NCBI RefSeq assembly: GCF_015845845.1
Contig: NZ_LDIG01000073.1
Location: 1-57,332 of the forward strand
Length of the DNA: 57,332 nucleotides
Direction of reading: 5' to 3'
Source of the DNA: Paenibacillus dendritiformis
GTDB lineage: Bacteria > Bacillota > Bacilli > Paenibacillales > Paenibacillaceae
Both the position numbers and the translations under genes were made by a program. Shown here piece by piece: positions 1-7,855 of this stretch. Under the pieces are notes generated by a model. That model was not told where the DNA came from and did not search any database. It saw only the letters and a list, made by a program, of their open reading frames with translations. How positions within the stretch are numbered: position 1 is the first letter of the stretch; the number at the start of each line of letters is the position of its first letter.

Positions 1-140
1 TGTGCCTCTACAAACAAGAGTGTCGAAGCGCCGACAAACAACTTTTGGGCTCGGTAATCCAATGACTCATCTCTAGTGGAATTCACATGTAACCACTTTA
101 GGCATTGACAAATGACGTTTTGATTCGGTACGTTATCCAT
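1..140 (-). CDS. IS4-like transposase, N-terminal fragment (runs off the window edge)
   Basis: An open frame starts with ATG at 140 and reads out of the window to the left, giving about 46 residues that begin MDNVPNQNVICQCLKWLHV and include LDYRAQKLFVGASTLLFVEA. This resembles the helical N-terminus (DUF4372 type) of IS4-family transposases. A good ribosome binding site, AAAGGAG, lies 6 bases before the ATG. The gene is cut by the window edge, so the catalytic DDE domain is not visible. It has the same orientation as the transposase tail at the other edge. Family assignment rests on a short stretch and is moderate. Confidence 0.55.
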   Translation of the reverse strand, partial: MDNVPNQNVICQCLKWLHVNSTRDESLDYRAQKLFVGASTLLFVEA

Positions 141-206
141 AGAAATCTCCTTTGTTGAGGCGTTTTATGGATAACGCTGAGGGTAACTCAACAATAGGAG
201 ATTTCT
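131..206 (-). promoter_or_regulatory. Interleaved complementary segments that can mask the transposase start
   Basis: Two pairs of complementary segments interleave here. Segment 131-140 is exactly complementary to 167-176 (10 bp), and 141-159 is complementary to 187-206 apart from one bulged base. Read as minus-strand RNA, the downstream partner of the long pair contains the Shine-Dalgarno sequence and that of the short pair contains the ATG. Transcripts entering from outside could fold so that both are hidden, a known way for insertion sequences to limit transposase made by read-through. The order allows a pseudoknot or competing hairpins; which forms cannot be seen from sequence. Confidence 0.5.
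167..184 (-). repeat. Terminal inverted repeat of the left IS4-like element
   Basis: Read on the minus strand this is ACCCTCAGCGTTATCCAT. It matches 16 of 18 bases of 57084-57101 on the plus strand, the outer end of the IS fragment at the other edge. That is what the 5' and 3' ends of one IS family should show. It lies 27 bases upstream of the transposase ATG at 140. The exact outer boundary is uncertain, because the complementary arm at 187-206 lies just outside it. Confidence 0.5.
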
Positions 207-326
207 TTATTTTTGTCCACGAATATAGTTCAATAAGTTACAAATATAGAGAATTATAGGGTGAAAATTTTCGTAAAAAGATTGATGCAACGCTAGTGCC
301 GTCGTTCACGAATATCTCACGTTTGC

Positions 327-359
327 TGTGCGCAAGATCACATAGTGATCTATATCACT
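327..359 (+). promoter_or_regulatory. Overlapping palindromes upstream of hmp, candidate Fnr/Crp-family operators
   Basis: TGTGC-N6-TCACA at 327-342 fits the Fnr/Crp half-site pattern TGTGA-N6-TCACA with one mismatch. It overlaps GATCAC-ATA-GTGATC (336-350) and AGTGAT-N4-ATCACT (344-359). Flavohaemoglobin genes in Bacillus are induced by nitric oxide and oxygen limitation through ResDE, NsrR and Fnr-type control, so dyads here are plausible operators. Which regulator binds cannot be told from sequence. The stretch 207-412 is otherwise AT-rich and shows no gene. Confidence 0.4.
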
Positions 360-412
360 TCGTTAGACTGGAGTCATTCCGTTGCGGAATTTCACTTATG
401 AAAGGATGAGAT

Positions 413-1636
413 ATGATGCTGACACCGCGTACCATTGAAATTGTGAAGTCGACCGTGCCCGTTCTGGAAGCGCATGGCCGACAGATCACGAAGCGGTTCT
501 ATGAAATGATGTTCTCGAATCATCCCGAGCTGCTCAATATTTTCAATCACGCGAACCAGCGGCAGGGCCGCCAGTCGCAGGCGCTCGCCTCGGCCATTTA
601 TGCCGCGGCGGCGCATATCGACCGCCTAGAGGACATTATGCCGGTCGTGAAGCAGATCGGCCACAAGCACCGTGCCCTCCATATTCAGCCGGAGCATTAC
701 CCGATTGTAGGGAAGCATCTGCTGCTGGCCATCAAGGATGTGCTTGGAGATGCGGCAACCGATGACATTTTGGAAGCCTGGGCGGAGGCGTACGGCGTCA
801 TCGCCGATATTTTCATCCAGGTCGAGCGGGATATGTATCAGGCGGCGGCCGAGGCGGAAGGCGGCTGGGAAGGCTTCCGCAGCTTCCGCGTCGTCCGCAA
901 GGCGCCGGAATCGGATGTCATTACGTCGTTCTATCTTCAGCCGGAAGACGGCGGCGCCATCTCTTCTTATCTTCCGGGACAGTATATTACGGTACGGGTG
1001 AAGCCGGAGGGTTCGGAGAATACGCATTTGCGCCATTACAGCCTGTCCCAGGCTCCAGGGGGGGACACCTACCGCATTAGCGTCAAGCGCGAGGGCGGCG
1101 ATGATCATTCCCCTGCCGGCATCGTCTCCTGCTATCTGCATGACGTTGTGCAGGAAGGCGATCGGCTGGAGTTGACGGCGCCTGCCGGCGACTTCACGCT
1201 GCGTGCGGGCACAGCTTCGCCGGTCGTGCTCCTCAGCGGCGGCGTAGGCATCACGCCTATGATGAGCATGCTGCAAGCGCTGGCGAAGCATGAGCCGGAT
1301 CGGGACGTTTATTTCATTCATTCCGCACGGCATCGCCGCGTGCATGCGTTCCAGGACGAGGTCCGCGCCTTGACGGAAGCAAATGAACGCATTCGGAGCT
1401 TCGTCTGCTACGAACGCCCCGAAGCGGGCGACGCTTGTGACCGCCAAGGATTCATTGACGAGGCATGGCTGGCATCCGCCTTGCCGGCCGAGGTGTGGCA
1501 GCGGGCGGATGCGTACTTCTGCGGGCCGGCGCCGTTCATGAAGGCCGTCTACCGGGCTCTGACCGGACTTGGCGTCGCACCCGAACGAATTCATTATGAG
1601 TTTTTCGGGCCGGCCGGAGTATTGGAGGAAGCGTAA
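413..1636 (+). CDS. hmp: Flavohaemoglobin (nitric oxide dioxygenase)
   Basis: The 407-residue protein has the full length and order of bacterial flavohaemoglobins. An N-terminal globin domain (about 1-140) has the B10 tyrosine Y30 and the proximal haem histidine in KHRAL (H86). An FAD-binding domain (about 150-260) carries RHYSLSQ. A C-terminal NAD(P)H domain carries GGVGITPMMSML and YFCGPAPFM. The enzyme oxidises nitric oxide to nitrate in the cytoplasm with O2 and NAD(P)H. The first ATG at 413 follows AAAGGATG; a second ATG is adjacent. It appears monocistronic, preceded by palindromic operator candidates and followed by a perfect hairpin at 1787-1820. Confidence 0.95.
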   Translation: MMLTPRTIEIVKSTVPVLEAHGRQITKRFYEMMFSNHPELLNIFNHANQRQGRQSQALASAIYAAAAHIDRLEDIMPVVKQIGHKHRALHIQPEHYPIVGKHLLLAIKDVLGDAATDDILEAWAEAYGVIADIFIQVERDMYQAAAEAEGGWEGFRSFRVVRKAPESDVITSFYLQPEDGGAISSYLPGQYITVRVKPEGSENTHLRHYSLSQAPGGDTYRISVKREGGDDHSPAGIVSCYLHDVVQEGDRLELTAPAGDFTLRAGTASPVVLLSGGVGITPMMSMLQALAKHEPDRDVYFIHSARHRRVHAFQDEVRALTEANERIRSFVCYERPEAGDACDRQGFIDEAWLASALPAEVWQRADAYFCGPAPFMKAVYRALTGLGVAPERIHYEFFGPAGVLEEA

Positions 1637-1699
1637 CGGCAAGCTGCCCTGCGGTCACGGTTGCACCAAAAACGGGGACGATCGGGCCAAAAATCTAGG

Positions 1700-1803
1700 T
1701 GTCCAATAGACGGGGCGCAAGGATGCGGGGCAAGACGGAACAACAGAGAATACGGCGGCGGGCAAAACGGCAGATGATGGATGAGGCAATGAAATCCTGC
1801 GTA
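1700..1803 (+). repeat. Dispersed repeat, copy A
   Basis: This non-coding stretch shares the 17-mer CAAGGATGCGGGGCAAG (1718-1734) with 56813-56829, a preceding TGTCC-ATAG-like segment, an AAAACGGC stretch and a final GAAATCCTGCGT (1791-1802, matching 56950-56961). The two copies are over 55 kb apart and diverge in the middle. No gene or transposase is inside. It may be a short non-autonomous element or an intergenic repeat family of this genome. Confidence 0.45.
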
Positions 1804-1820
1804 GATGCAGGATTTCATTG
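1787..1820 (+). terminator. Perfect 14-bp hairpin downstream of hmp
   Basis: CAATGAAATCCTGC and its exact complement flank a 6-base loop, followed by TATTTAAT. It lies 150 bases after the hmp stop and may end its transcript. It lacks a solid T run and overlaps the end of a dispersed repeat, so it could be part of that repeat instead. The rest of 1821-2001 is AT-rich and shows no gene. Confidence 0.45.
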
Positions 1821-2001
1821 TATTTAATCCGCTATTTTATTGAATTGATGCAAAAACACATTATTTTCGGCGTTTATTAATTTATTGCCATTGAATAGGC
1901 TGAAATTGATGCCGTTTTGCAGGATTCCCTGTAACGGAGTACACCTCATAGAAGAAAGCTGCAGTTTTGCAGTTTTCCGACGAGTCGAGCGTGGAGAATA
2001 A

Positions 2002-2035
2002 GGGGTTGTCTCGCGGTGAGACAGCCCCTTCTTTT
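2002..2035. terminator. Rho-independent terminator, probably shared
   Basis: An 11-bp stem (GGGGTTGTCTC with GAGACAGCCCC, one G:U pair) with a 5-base loop is followed by TTCTTTT on the plus strand. It lies 28 bases past the stop of the minus-strand alkaline phosphatase gene, so it probably ends that transcript even though the better T tract faces plus. Confidence 0.65.
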
Positions 2036-2062
2036 CCCGGCCAGCTTCACTTCTTCTGGCGG

Positions 2063-3364
2063 TTAGCGCTTAAAATCGATATGCAGCACTTGCGCGACGA
2101 GATGCGGCAAATCCGTATTGTCGTGCAATCCCCGAAACAAATCCGCTCCCGGCCCGAACGCATAGATCTGCACGTCCACGCCGGTGTGCAAATAGGTTGT
2201 CCAGGATATCAGGGCACGTTCGCTAATGACGCCATTAATGGCATGGACCGCATCTTCGGCGTTCTTGATCTTGGCTCCTTCCGCTGCGGTCGCATCAATG
2301 CCCGCATACGTTTTAAGGACTTCTGCGGCATTGCTTCTGTCCGCCTTCAGCTTGTCGGCCATATAGAGTCCGGATGCTTTGACATGATGCAGCACTTCAA
2401 GCTTGGCATCCGTTTGACCGTATCCGCCGACCGACATCCCTCCTGTATCGTGATCGCCGACGACAACGACTAACGTGTTGCCGTCCTTTGTGGCGAAGTC
2501 GATTGCCAGCGCGACCGCCTCTTCGAACGCCTGGGTGTCTTTCATGGCCCATGCGGCGTCATTGTAATGCCCGGCGGAATCAATCTGGCTCCCTTCCACC
2601 AACAGGAAAAAGCCGGCTTTGTTTTGACGGAGAACGTCGATCGCTTTCCTGGTCATTTCCTTCAAGCTGGGTTCATTCGTATGCTCCCGATCAAGTTCGG
2701 GGGCCATGTCCCCGCCCGCGAACAACCCGAGCAGCTTGCTGCCTTTTGCGGCCTGCAGTTGAGTGCGGTCCTCCACGATGGTGTAACCGCTGCGCCTTGC
2801 TTCCTCCACAAGATTGCGTGACTTTTGTTTGCCCCCGAGCGACTCGGGCAGAAAGAAGGTCTTGCCCCCTCCCAGCAGAACATCGGCATTTTCCAACTGC
2901 TGCGGCGCGATATCGCTTTCTTCCTCGCGGGAGGCGATATGCGACGAAAAAGCGGCCGGTGTCGCATCGGTAATGCTCGAAGTGGCGACCAGACCGGTTG
3001 ACTTGCCTTGTTCCCGCGCCGCCTCGAGAATCGTCCGGCGCTGTTTTCCGTCCGGAGTCGTCCCGATCATCCCGTTGTTCGTCTTGTGCCCCGTCGCCAT
3101 CGCCGTCGCGGCAGCGGCGGAATCGGTTAACGCGGAATTGGCCGAGTACGTCCTCACCATCCCTGCAAGCATCGAATCCATTGCGGATAGCTCGCCTTTG
3201 TATAAGCGGTAGCTGGCGGCATAGGCGGGTGAAAAGCCGTCCGGAACCATAAAAATAACGTTTTTCGCCTTCGTCGAGGCCCCGTCTGCCGAATTGGCCG
3301 GAAAGCCAACATGAAAACAGGCAAGCACGGTTGCCAAAACGATCGCGGCAAGTTTACGTGTCAT
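2063..3364 (-). CDS. Secreted alkaline phosphatase
   Basis: The 433-residue protein belongs to the PhoA-type alkaline phosphatases, which hydrolyse phosphomonoesters outside the cell with two zinc ions and one magnesium. It begins with a signal peptide (MTRKLAAIVLATVLACFHVGF, cut likely after NSA). Then come metal ligand D in FMVPDG, the phosphorylated serine in TDSAAAATAMATG, GDHDTGG, and the typical C-terminal HTGVDVQIYAFGPGADLF and DNTDL. Length is normal for Bacillus enzymes. A GGGGG Shine-Dalgarno lies 9 bases before the ATG. It follows the DMFase-like gene by 62 bases on the same strand and may be co-transcribed. No Pho box was identified. Confidence 0.93.
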   Translation of the reverse strand: MTRKLAAIVLATVLACFHVGFPANSADGASTKAKNVIFMVPDGFSPAYAASYRLYKGELSAMDSMLAGMVRTYSANSALTDSAAAATAMATGHKTNNGMIGTTPDGKQRRTILEAAREQGKSTGLVATSSITDATPAAFSSHIASREEESDIAPQQLENADVLLGGGKTFFLPESLGGKQKSRNLVEEARRSGYTIVEDRTQLQAAKGSKLLGLFAGGDMAPELDREHTNEPSLKEMTRKAIDVLRQNKAGFFLLVEGSQIDSAGHYNDAAWAMKDTQAFEEAVALAIDFATKDGNTLVVVVGDHDTGGMSVGGYGQTDAKLEVLHHVKASGLYMADKLKADRSNAAEVLKTYAGIDATAAEGAKIKNAEDAVHAINGVISERALISWTTYLHTGVDVQIYAFGPGADLFRGLHDNTDLPHLVAQVLHIDFKR

Positions 3365-3426
3365 CCTTCATTTCCCCCATCCTCAAGCTCATTCCGTCGC
3401 CGGTCCCCCTGCTGTCCCGGGACGAA

Positions 3427-5742
3427 TCAAGATGGCGCGGCACTCGACCCGGCCGTTGAGGCCGCATGACTGTCGTGCTCCGCCAACATCCGCTTCAGGA
3501 CGTTATCGCTAATGCGGGCGACATTGTTGTCGTAGTCGTTCCAGGCAAGACTCCCGGCCCAGTTGATCGAACCGACGGAGAATACGGCGCCCCCGCCGTG
3601 GATATCGAAATAGGTCATATCCGCCCGTACAAGCGGGTTTTCGCGCCCTCCTTGACCTGGTGCCGTATTTAATTGATCTTCATGCACAAATTGGTAATTA
3701 TTATCGAATCCAGTGGACGTGGCCAGCCACAGCGTATGCGGAGGCGTGCCGAATTTGAGGTCATAGCGATCAATCTCGTCGCCGGCCGCCCCGCCAGCCG
3801 CGTATCCGAAGTCGCCAATGATCTCGTCATCGCCGATGCCTTCAAAAATAAACCGCGCCGACGGATGGAAGCTGTCTTCCAATCGGCGGTAACCGCATGC
3901 CATGCCTCCGCCCAAAGCAGTCACGCCTACCCCCACAAGCCGCTGGGGCACGTAACCGAAATGACGCCATATGCCTCCGGGCTCGCCTGTGGTGCTGTGA
4001 AACAGTTCGCCCGGCGGAGAATCCGAGGAGCGCGAGCCGGCGTTGCCGCGCCGCACTTCCAATAGATGAGGCCGTTCCGGATCCAGACTCGTCACCCAAT
4101 AAAATCCGTTGCCTCCCAGATACATTAAGCGGCCGCCCTCCGCCAAATACTGCTCCAGCGCTTTCATCATCGGGCGCGTCCAATATTCGGGATGGCTGCC
4201 GGTAATCACTACCTTGTAACGTCCCAGCAAATCGGCGCCTTCATGGTGCAAGTCTTCGTCCGTGGCGATGTCATGGCTCTGCCCCCGCTGCTCCAGCCAG
4301 CCGGTAATGTACAGATCGGCGGAGAAATGGCGCACAGCCCGCCAGTTCCGGTAATGAGGCCGGATATTCAGGAGCGGGCGCAGCCGGGAGGAATATTGTA
4401 CCCCGCTGCCATCGTTGTGCAGGTCATAAATGGAGCTGCCCATTTCCGGATGCTCGTCCAAATAAACATCCTGCGCCGGAAGAACATAATCCTCGCCCAA
4501 ATAGTCTTTGGCGTACTTGAACAGCCGCTCGTTGCCATAAGCAAGATACGTATTGGTCGGCGCCAGGAACAGGACGGGAGCGGTTTCCCTTCCCTGCGTC
4601 GGCCGCACAAAAAACGGAATGTAATCGACGCTGCCTTCGGCCTCCAGCTTCAGCGCATAGATGCCGCTTCTCAGATCCTGCGGGATCCGCCACGTAATGT
4701 CGGCTTCCCAACCGGCATCCTCGATGTCGTTGTCATGAAAATGAATGGCCGCGTATTGTTCCGGCGCGAGCCGGTAGTCAGTCTGCTCCCCGGTCCAATT
4801 GTGGCTTGTCACGGCCCGGGTACCGCCTTGGCGCAAAATCCCGTGATGCCCTCCAGCCGAGCGATCGGAGAGGCGGGTCGACGATATGCCGACGCTGAAG
4901 TCATAATCGGCAATGAGATGCGCGCCATCGGGCTCCGTGTTCGTGCCGCGCGCCATGTCATGCAGCTCGGCCTCGGAAAAATAATGCTGGAACAAACGCG
5001 GGTTTCCGATTTTTCCGTTATAATGGCGGGACACGCCGCCTGGAGCCGCAGAGTCCGAATCCGCAGCCAGCAGCACCCTGGAGATGACCGCTTGACTGTA
5101 GTCCAGCTTCACGGCCGCCTTGCAGACTTGCGTGCCGTCGTCGGGCCTCCAGCCGGCCCGTTGACTCACGAAGAGCATGGCCTCTTCGCGGCTGCCGGAA
5201 TATTGAACGGCGACGAAGTGCCACTCATGACCGTTCAACGGCGCTTCGGCCCGAACGGCAACGGAATAACCGCACCCGCCGATCAAGGAAAACGTTACAT
5301 GTCCGTCCTTGTCCAGCGTCACATCCGCCCCGGATGAACCGTCGGCGGATTTGGCAGACCAGATCATCTGAGCCTTGCCATATTGCGGAATCGTCGGATA
5401 TACCCACATTTGAAGAGAGAATTCCCCGGCTTGCATCCATTCCTCCGGCAGCGGCAGGTCGGCATAGGAGCCGATCGCGGTGGTCTGCCGACGTCCCGGG
5501 TATTCTCCGGCGCAATCCGCGGGTACCGGTTCGGTCGGCAAATAGGTCGAATGGTCCGGATCCGGCATCCCGCCGCATAACCGCACTACACTGGCGGTAT
5601 AACTCGAACTGGCCGTATCGATCATAAAATTCAGTGCTTGGCCGGGCTGGACGCTGAATCGATCCGCGTACCCGACAACGGTTACGGCATCCTGCGTCTT
5701 TGCGTCTGTCACGCTTGCTGTTCCCTGTTCATTCGGCTTCAT
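3427..5742 (-). CDS. N,N-dimethylformamidase large-subunit-like protein
   Basis: The 771-residue protein matches the large (beta) subunit of N,N-dimethylformamidase in length and layout. An N-terminal region and a LamG-like beta sandwich (about 90-290; EEWMQAGEFSLQMWVYPT, GKIGNPRLF) precede a C-terminal class-I-amidotransferase-like domain (about 380-740; TNTYLAYGN, VVITGSHPEYWT, GGRLMYLGGNGFYW). In the known enzyme the iron site uses two tyrosines and a glutamate in this domain; the Tyr in TNTYLAYGN and the Glu in GSHPEYW are candidates. It has no signal peptide. The small alpha subunit of the known hydrolase is not encoded nearby, so the substrate is open: it may act alone on other N-substituted amides. 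Upstream 5743-6004 shows only a non-coding, partly AT-rich stretch. Confidence 0.8.
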   Translation of the reverse strand: MKPNEQGTASVTDAKTQDAVTVVGYADRFSVQPGQALNFMIDTASSSYTASVVRLCGGMPDPDHSTYLPTEPVPADCAGEYPGRRQTTAIGSYADLPLPEEWMQAGEFSLQMWVYPTIPQYGKAQMIWSAKSADGSSGADVTLDKDGHVTFSLIGGCGYSVAVRAEAPLNGHEWHFVAVQYSGSREEAMLFVSQRAGWRPDDGTQVCKAAVKLDYSQAVISRVLLAADSDSAAPGGVSRHYNGKIGNPRLFQHYFSEAELHDMARGTNTEPDGAHLIADYDFSVGISSTRLSDRSAGGHHGILRQGGTRAVTSHNWTGEQTDYRLAPEQYAAIHFHDNDIEDAGWEADITWRIPQDLRSGIYALKLEAEGSVDYIPFFVRPTQGRETAPVLFLAPTNTYLAYGNERLFKYAKDYLGEDYVLPAQDVYLDEHPEMGSSIYDLHNDGSGVQYSSRLRPLLNIRPHYRNWRAVRHFSADLYITGWLEQRGQSHDIATDEDLHHEGADLLGRYKVVITGSHPEYWTRPMMKALEQYLAEGGRLMYLGGNGFYWVTSLDPERPHLLEVRRGNAGSRSSDSPPGELFHSTTGEPGGIWRHFGYVPQRLVGVGVTALGGGMACGYRRLEDSFHPSARFIFEGIGDDEIIGDFGYAAGGAAGDEIDRYDLKFGTPPHTLWLATSTGFDNNYQFVHEDQLNTAPGQGGRENPLVRADMTYFDIHGGGAVFSVGSINWAGSLAWNDYDNNVARISDNVLKRMLAEHDSHAASTAGSSAAPS

Positions 5743-6004
5743 TGAAATTCCTCCGTTGGTTCAGAATTTTCTTATTCGCCTTGAATCCGTTTCGTCGCGG
5801 CTGCAATAGATTGACGCCGGGCCTCGATGCTGGAGCTCACCCCTTTTTAGCAAATTTCGATATTTTTGTCACAATTACGCTCATGATGTCATATATTTCA
5901 AAATAATTATAGCATGCTAAGTTTTTCAATAGAATCTATTTTTTTGTATCCGATGCATCCCGCCTATTGTGCTCGAAGAGATCGGCTTTTTGCGCAAACG
6001 CAAA

Positions 6005-6049
6005 TAAAAAAATCGCGCTCTGCGGCAGGCTTCTGCCAGAGAGCGCGAT
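6005..6049 (-). terminator. Strong terminator ending the NRPS/PKS cluster
   Basis: On the minus strand a long GC-rich stem (TCGCGCTCT then CTGGCAG, pairing with CTGCCGC then AGAGCGCGA) closes a 4-base loop and is followed by TTTTTTTATTTG. It begins 46 bases after the last carrier-protein gene and fits a classic rho-independent terminator. It separates the cluster from the DMFase-like gene. Confidence 0.9.
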
Positions 6050-6095
6050 ATCCAAGCTCAGTGAGCTTTCCAACTTATTTCGCATCAGGCCCAAC

Positions 6096-6350
6096 TTATT
6101 GACCTGCCTGCTTGCTGTGAATGACCCACTCCGCCAGACGCTTGACGCTGCTGATGGAATCCAGCGTCAGATCGTCCTCGTCCAACGTAAAATCAAACCG
6201 CCTCTCTATTTCCGCAAGCAGTCTCATTACGGTCAAAGAGTCTAAAATTCCGGTCTCGCCAATCAAGTCGGTATCCGCACCGACGAAAGGCAGCTTGAGC
6301 ATATTCTGAATGATTCCGGCAATTTCATGTTCGATCGCATCGCGGTTCAT
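6096..6350 (-). CDS. Free-standing acyl carrier protein (second of two)
   Basis: The 84-residue protein is a discrete acyl carrier protein. The serine that takes the phosphopantetheine arm is in GILDSLTVMRLL. The acidic helices (IERRFDFTLDEDDLTLD) are typical. The gene begins 3 bases after the stop of the FkbH-like gene and is the last of the cluster, 46 bases before a strong terminator. By analogy with FkbH/ACP pairs it probably carries the glyceryl unit loaded by the neighbouring FkbH protein. No dehydrogenases accompany this pair, unlike the pair at 41233-42554, so its acyl group may stay glyceryl or be used by another enzyme. Confidence 0.85.
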   Translation of the reverse strand: MNRDAIEHEIAGIIQNMLKLPFVGADTDLIGETGILDSLTVMRLLAEIERRFDFTLDEDDLTLDSISSVKRLAEWVIHSKQAGQ

Positions 6351-6353
6351 CGC

Positions 6354-7379
6354 TTATTCTCCTATCTCGAGCCAATCGAATGCCTTCCGCGGGAGCGGCA
6401 GCTGCACCATATAGACGGATTGCTCGTTCTCTGTAGTCGTTTTCTTGAAGCCCAGCATCTCCAGCAGCAGTCTCGCCGGCAAATTCCGCTGCCGGCTGAC
6501 CAAACGGCAGCGCGCCGCGGCCGCCTGCGGCAATTGTCGTTCCAGCCGTTCCAGAACGGTGTACAAAAAGGCGGAGGCGATGCCCCGGCCTTCAATCCGG
6601 CAGGAAATGCAAAACAGATTGATATCGATCCTGTCATCGGCGGCGCTCGCGAAGCAGGTTCCGATCAGCCCGTGCGCGCCGAACCGGTCCTCCAGCCTGG
6701 CTACATACAAGTAATGGTTATCCTGAGCGCAATACGATTCGACGAAAGGAAAATCAACCCGTTCCAACAGGCTGTTCATCTGGTTCGTGCGGTGAGACAA
6801 CTCGACCACCCGCGGGAAATCTTCTTCCCGCGCCATTTGGATCCGCAGCTTCATTTCGCATTCCTTCAAAAATTGCTCGCGGCTGCCCTTATGCGCTTTT
6901 CGAGCTTCCTCCCGCAGGTGGCGCGCCTGCATATACTGCCGCCGGTTGGCCGCTTCTTCGGTCAACTGGCCTGCCTGAAATTCGGGATAACCGGGAAGCT
7001 CCCGGTATTGCTCGGCGGCATAAGTACGCACCTGCGGCACATAGAAGTTCACTTCGAAGCGCTCGAACGGATCGTTGTCGATAAAGGCCATGGCATCCAA
7101 GCCGATGTTGAGTTCCTGGGCAATCCGCTCGATGCTCGCCGCCTTAGAGTCGAAGTGGCATTGGGGGGACAAAAAATAATGGGCGATTCCCAACTGCTCG
7201 AGCTTGTCCTTCACTTGCTCCCAACGATTGCGGCTGGCGATGCTGTGCAGAATCCCGCGCCGGTCCAGCGTCTCAAGGACGCTCGCCATCTCCGGCAGCA
7301 GCTTGATGCCGGCCTCGTCTTCCCTCAGCGTTCCTTCCCACAGCGTATCGTCCAAATCCCATACGATACATTTAATCAT
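6354..7379 (-). CDS. FkbH-like glyceryl-transferase/phosphatase (free-standing, third FkbH)
   Basis: FkbH proteins take a glyceryl unit from 1,3-bisphosphoglycerate, dephosphorylate it and load it on a carrier protein. This one, about 341 residues, has the N-terminal HAD fold with the catalytic aspartates in VWDLDDTLWEG, then AFIDNDPFER, and a C-terminal GNAT-like half (HRTNQMNSL, CRIEGRGIASAFL). The motif reads DLDDT where the other two FkbH copies here have DHT. Start: ATG at 7379 gives the usual MIKCIVWDLD; a GTG three codons upstream is possible. It overlaps the GNAT gene by 8 bases and is 3 bases from the carrier gene, so the three are co-translated. Confidence 0.88.
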   Translation of the reverse strand: MIKCIVWDLDDTLWEGTLREDEAGIKLLPEMASVLETLDRRGILHSIASRNRWEQVKDKLEQLGIAHYFLSPQCHFDSKAASIERIAQELNIGLDAMAFIDNDPFERFEVNFYVPQVRTYAAEQYRELPGYPEFQAGQLTEEAANRRQYMQARHLREEARKAHKGSREQFLKECEMKLRIQMAREEDFPRVVELSHRTNQMNSLLERVDFPFVESYCAQDNHYLYVARLEDRFGAHGLIGTCFASAADDRIDINLFCISCRIEGRGIASAFLYTVLERLERQLPQAAAARCRLVSRQRNLPARLLLEMLGFKKTTTENEQSVYMVQLPLPRKAFDWLEIGE

Positions 7380-7830
7380 CTGCTTCACCGGAAAACCATT
7401 CCATCGTCAGATGCGTCGGCTTGAAGCCGTACTTCTTGTACAGCAGCCTCATCGGCAAATTGCTTACATGCACCTTTCCGATGATCCGTTCGGTTCCCTC
7501 CCTCTTGCAATACGTCATGCCCGCGTCGAACAGCTCATCCACATAAGCGGTGCCGCGATAGGGCTCTGCGATATAGAAGCTTTTGAAATTCGCGTACATC
7601 TGTTTCGTGACCGAGTTTTCCCGCGGCGTTATCCACATCCAGCCTGCGACATTCCCGTCAACTTCCAGCACAAACATCCCTTTTTTTTCGTAGTGAAGCG
7701 CTTTTTCCAGCTTCCTGACATGAAAACGAGGATCGGTAATCGCATCCTCTCCGAATGAGATCACGGAAATGTCCGTTTCAAATTGAGCGATAACCGCAAT
7801 ATCATCCGGCTCGATCTGTCTAATCGGCAT
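7372..7830 (-). CDS. GNAT-family N-acetyltransferase
   Basis: The 152-residue protein has a GNAT fold: MPIRQIEPDDIAVIAQFE at the start, VAGWMWITPREN, FKSFYIAEPYRGTAYVDELFDAGM (acetyl-CoA-binding region) and the C-terminal VSNLPMRLLYKKYGFKPTHLTMEW. It should transfer an acyl group from CoA to an amine. Placed between a branched-polyamine synthase homologue and an FkbH/ACP pair, it may acetylate a polyamine or the product; self-protection by N-acetylation, as known for related antibiotics, is also possible. Start 7830 has GGAG ten bases upstream; an ATG at 7893 lies inside the previous gene without a ribosome site. Confidence 0.8.
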   Translation of the reverse strand: MPIRQIEPDDIAVIAQFETDISVISFGEDAITDPRFHVRKLEKALHYEKKGMFVLEVDGNVAGWMWITPRENSVTKQMYANFKSFYIAEPYRGTAYVDELFDAGMTYCKREGTERIIGKVHVSNLPMRLLYKKYGFKPTHLTMEWFSGEADD

Positions 7831-7855
7831 CTTGCTATGACTCCATTCTGCGTTG

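Noticed and set aside
1967-2473. Plus-strand open frame over the alkaline phosphatase C-terminus
   Set aside because: It lies antisense to conserved phosphatase motifs and runs through the terminator hairpin at 2002-2035.
6327-7424. Plus-strand open frame opposite the third FkbH gene
   Set aside because: Mirror of codon bias in the FkbH gene; the minus-strand frame has the complete FkbH motif set.
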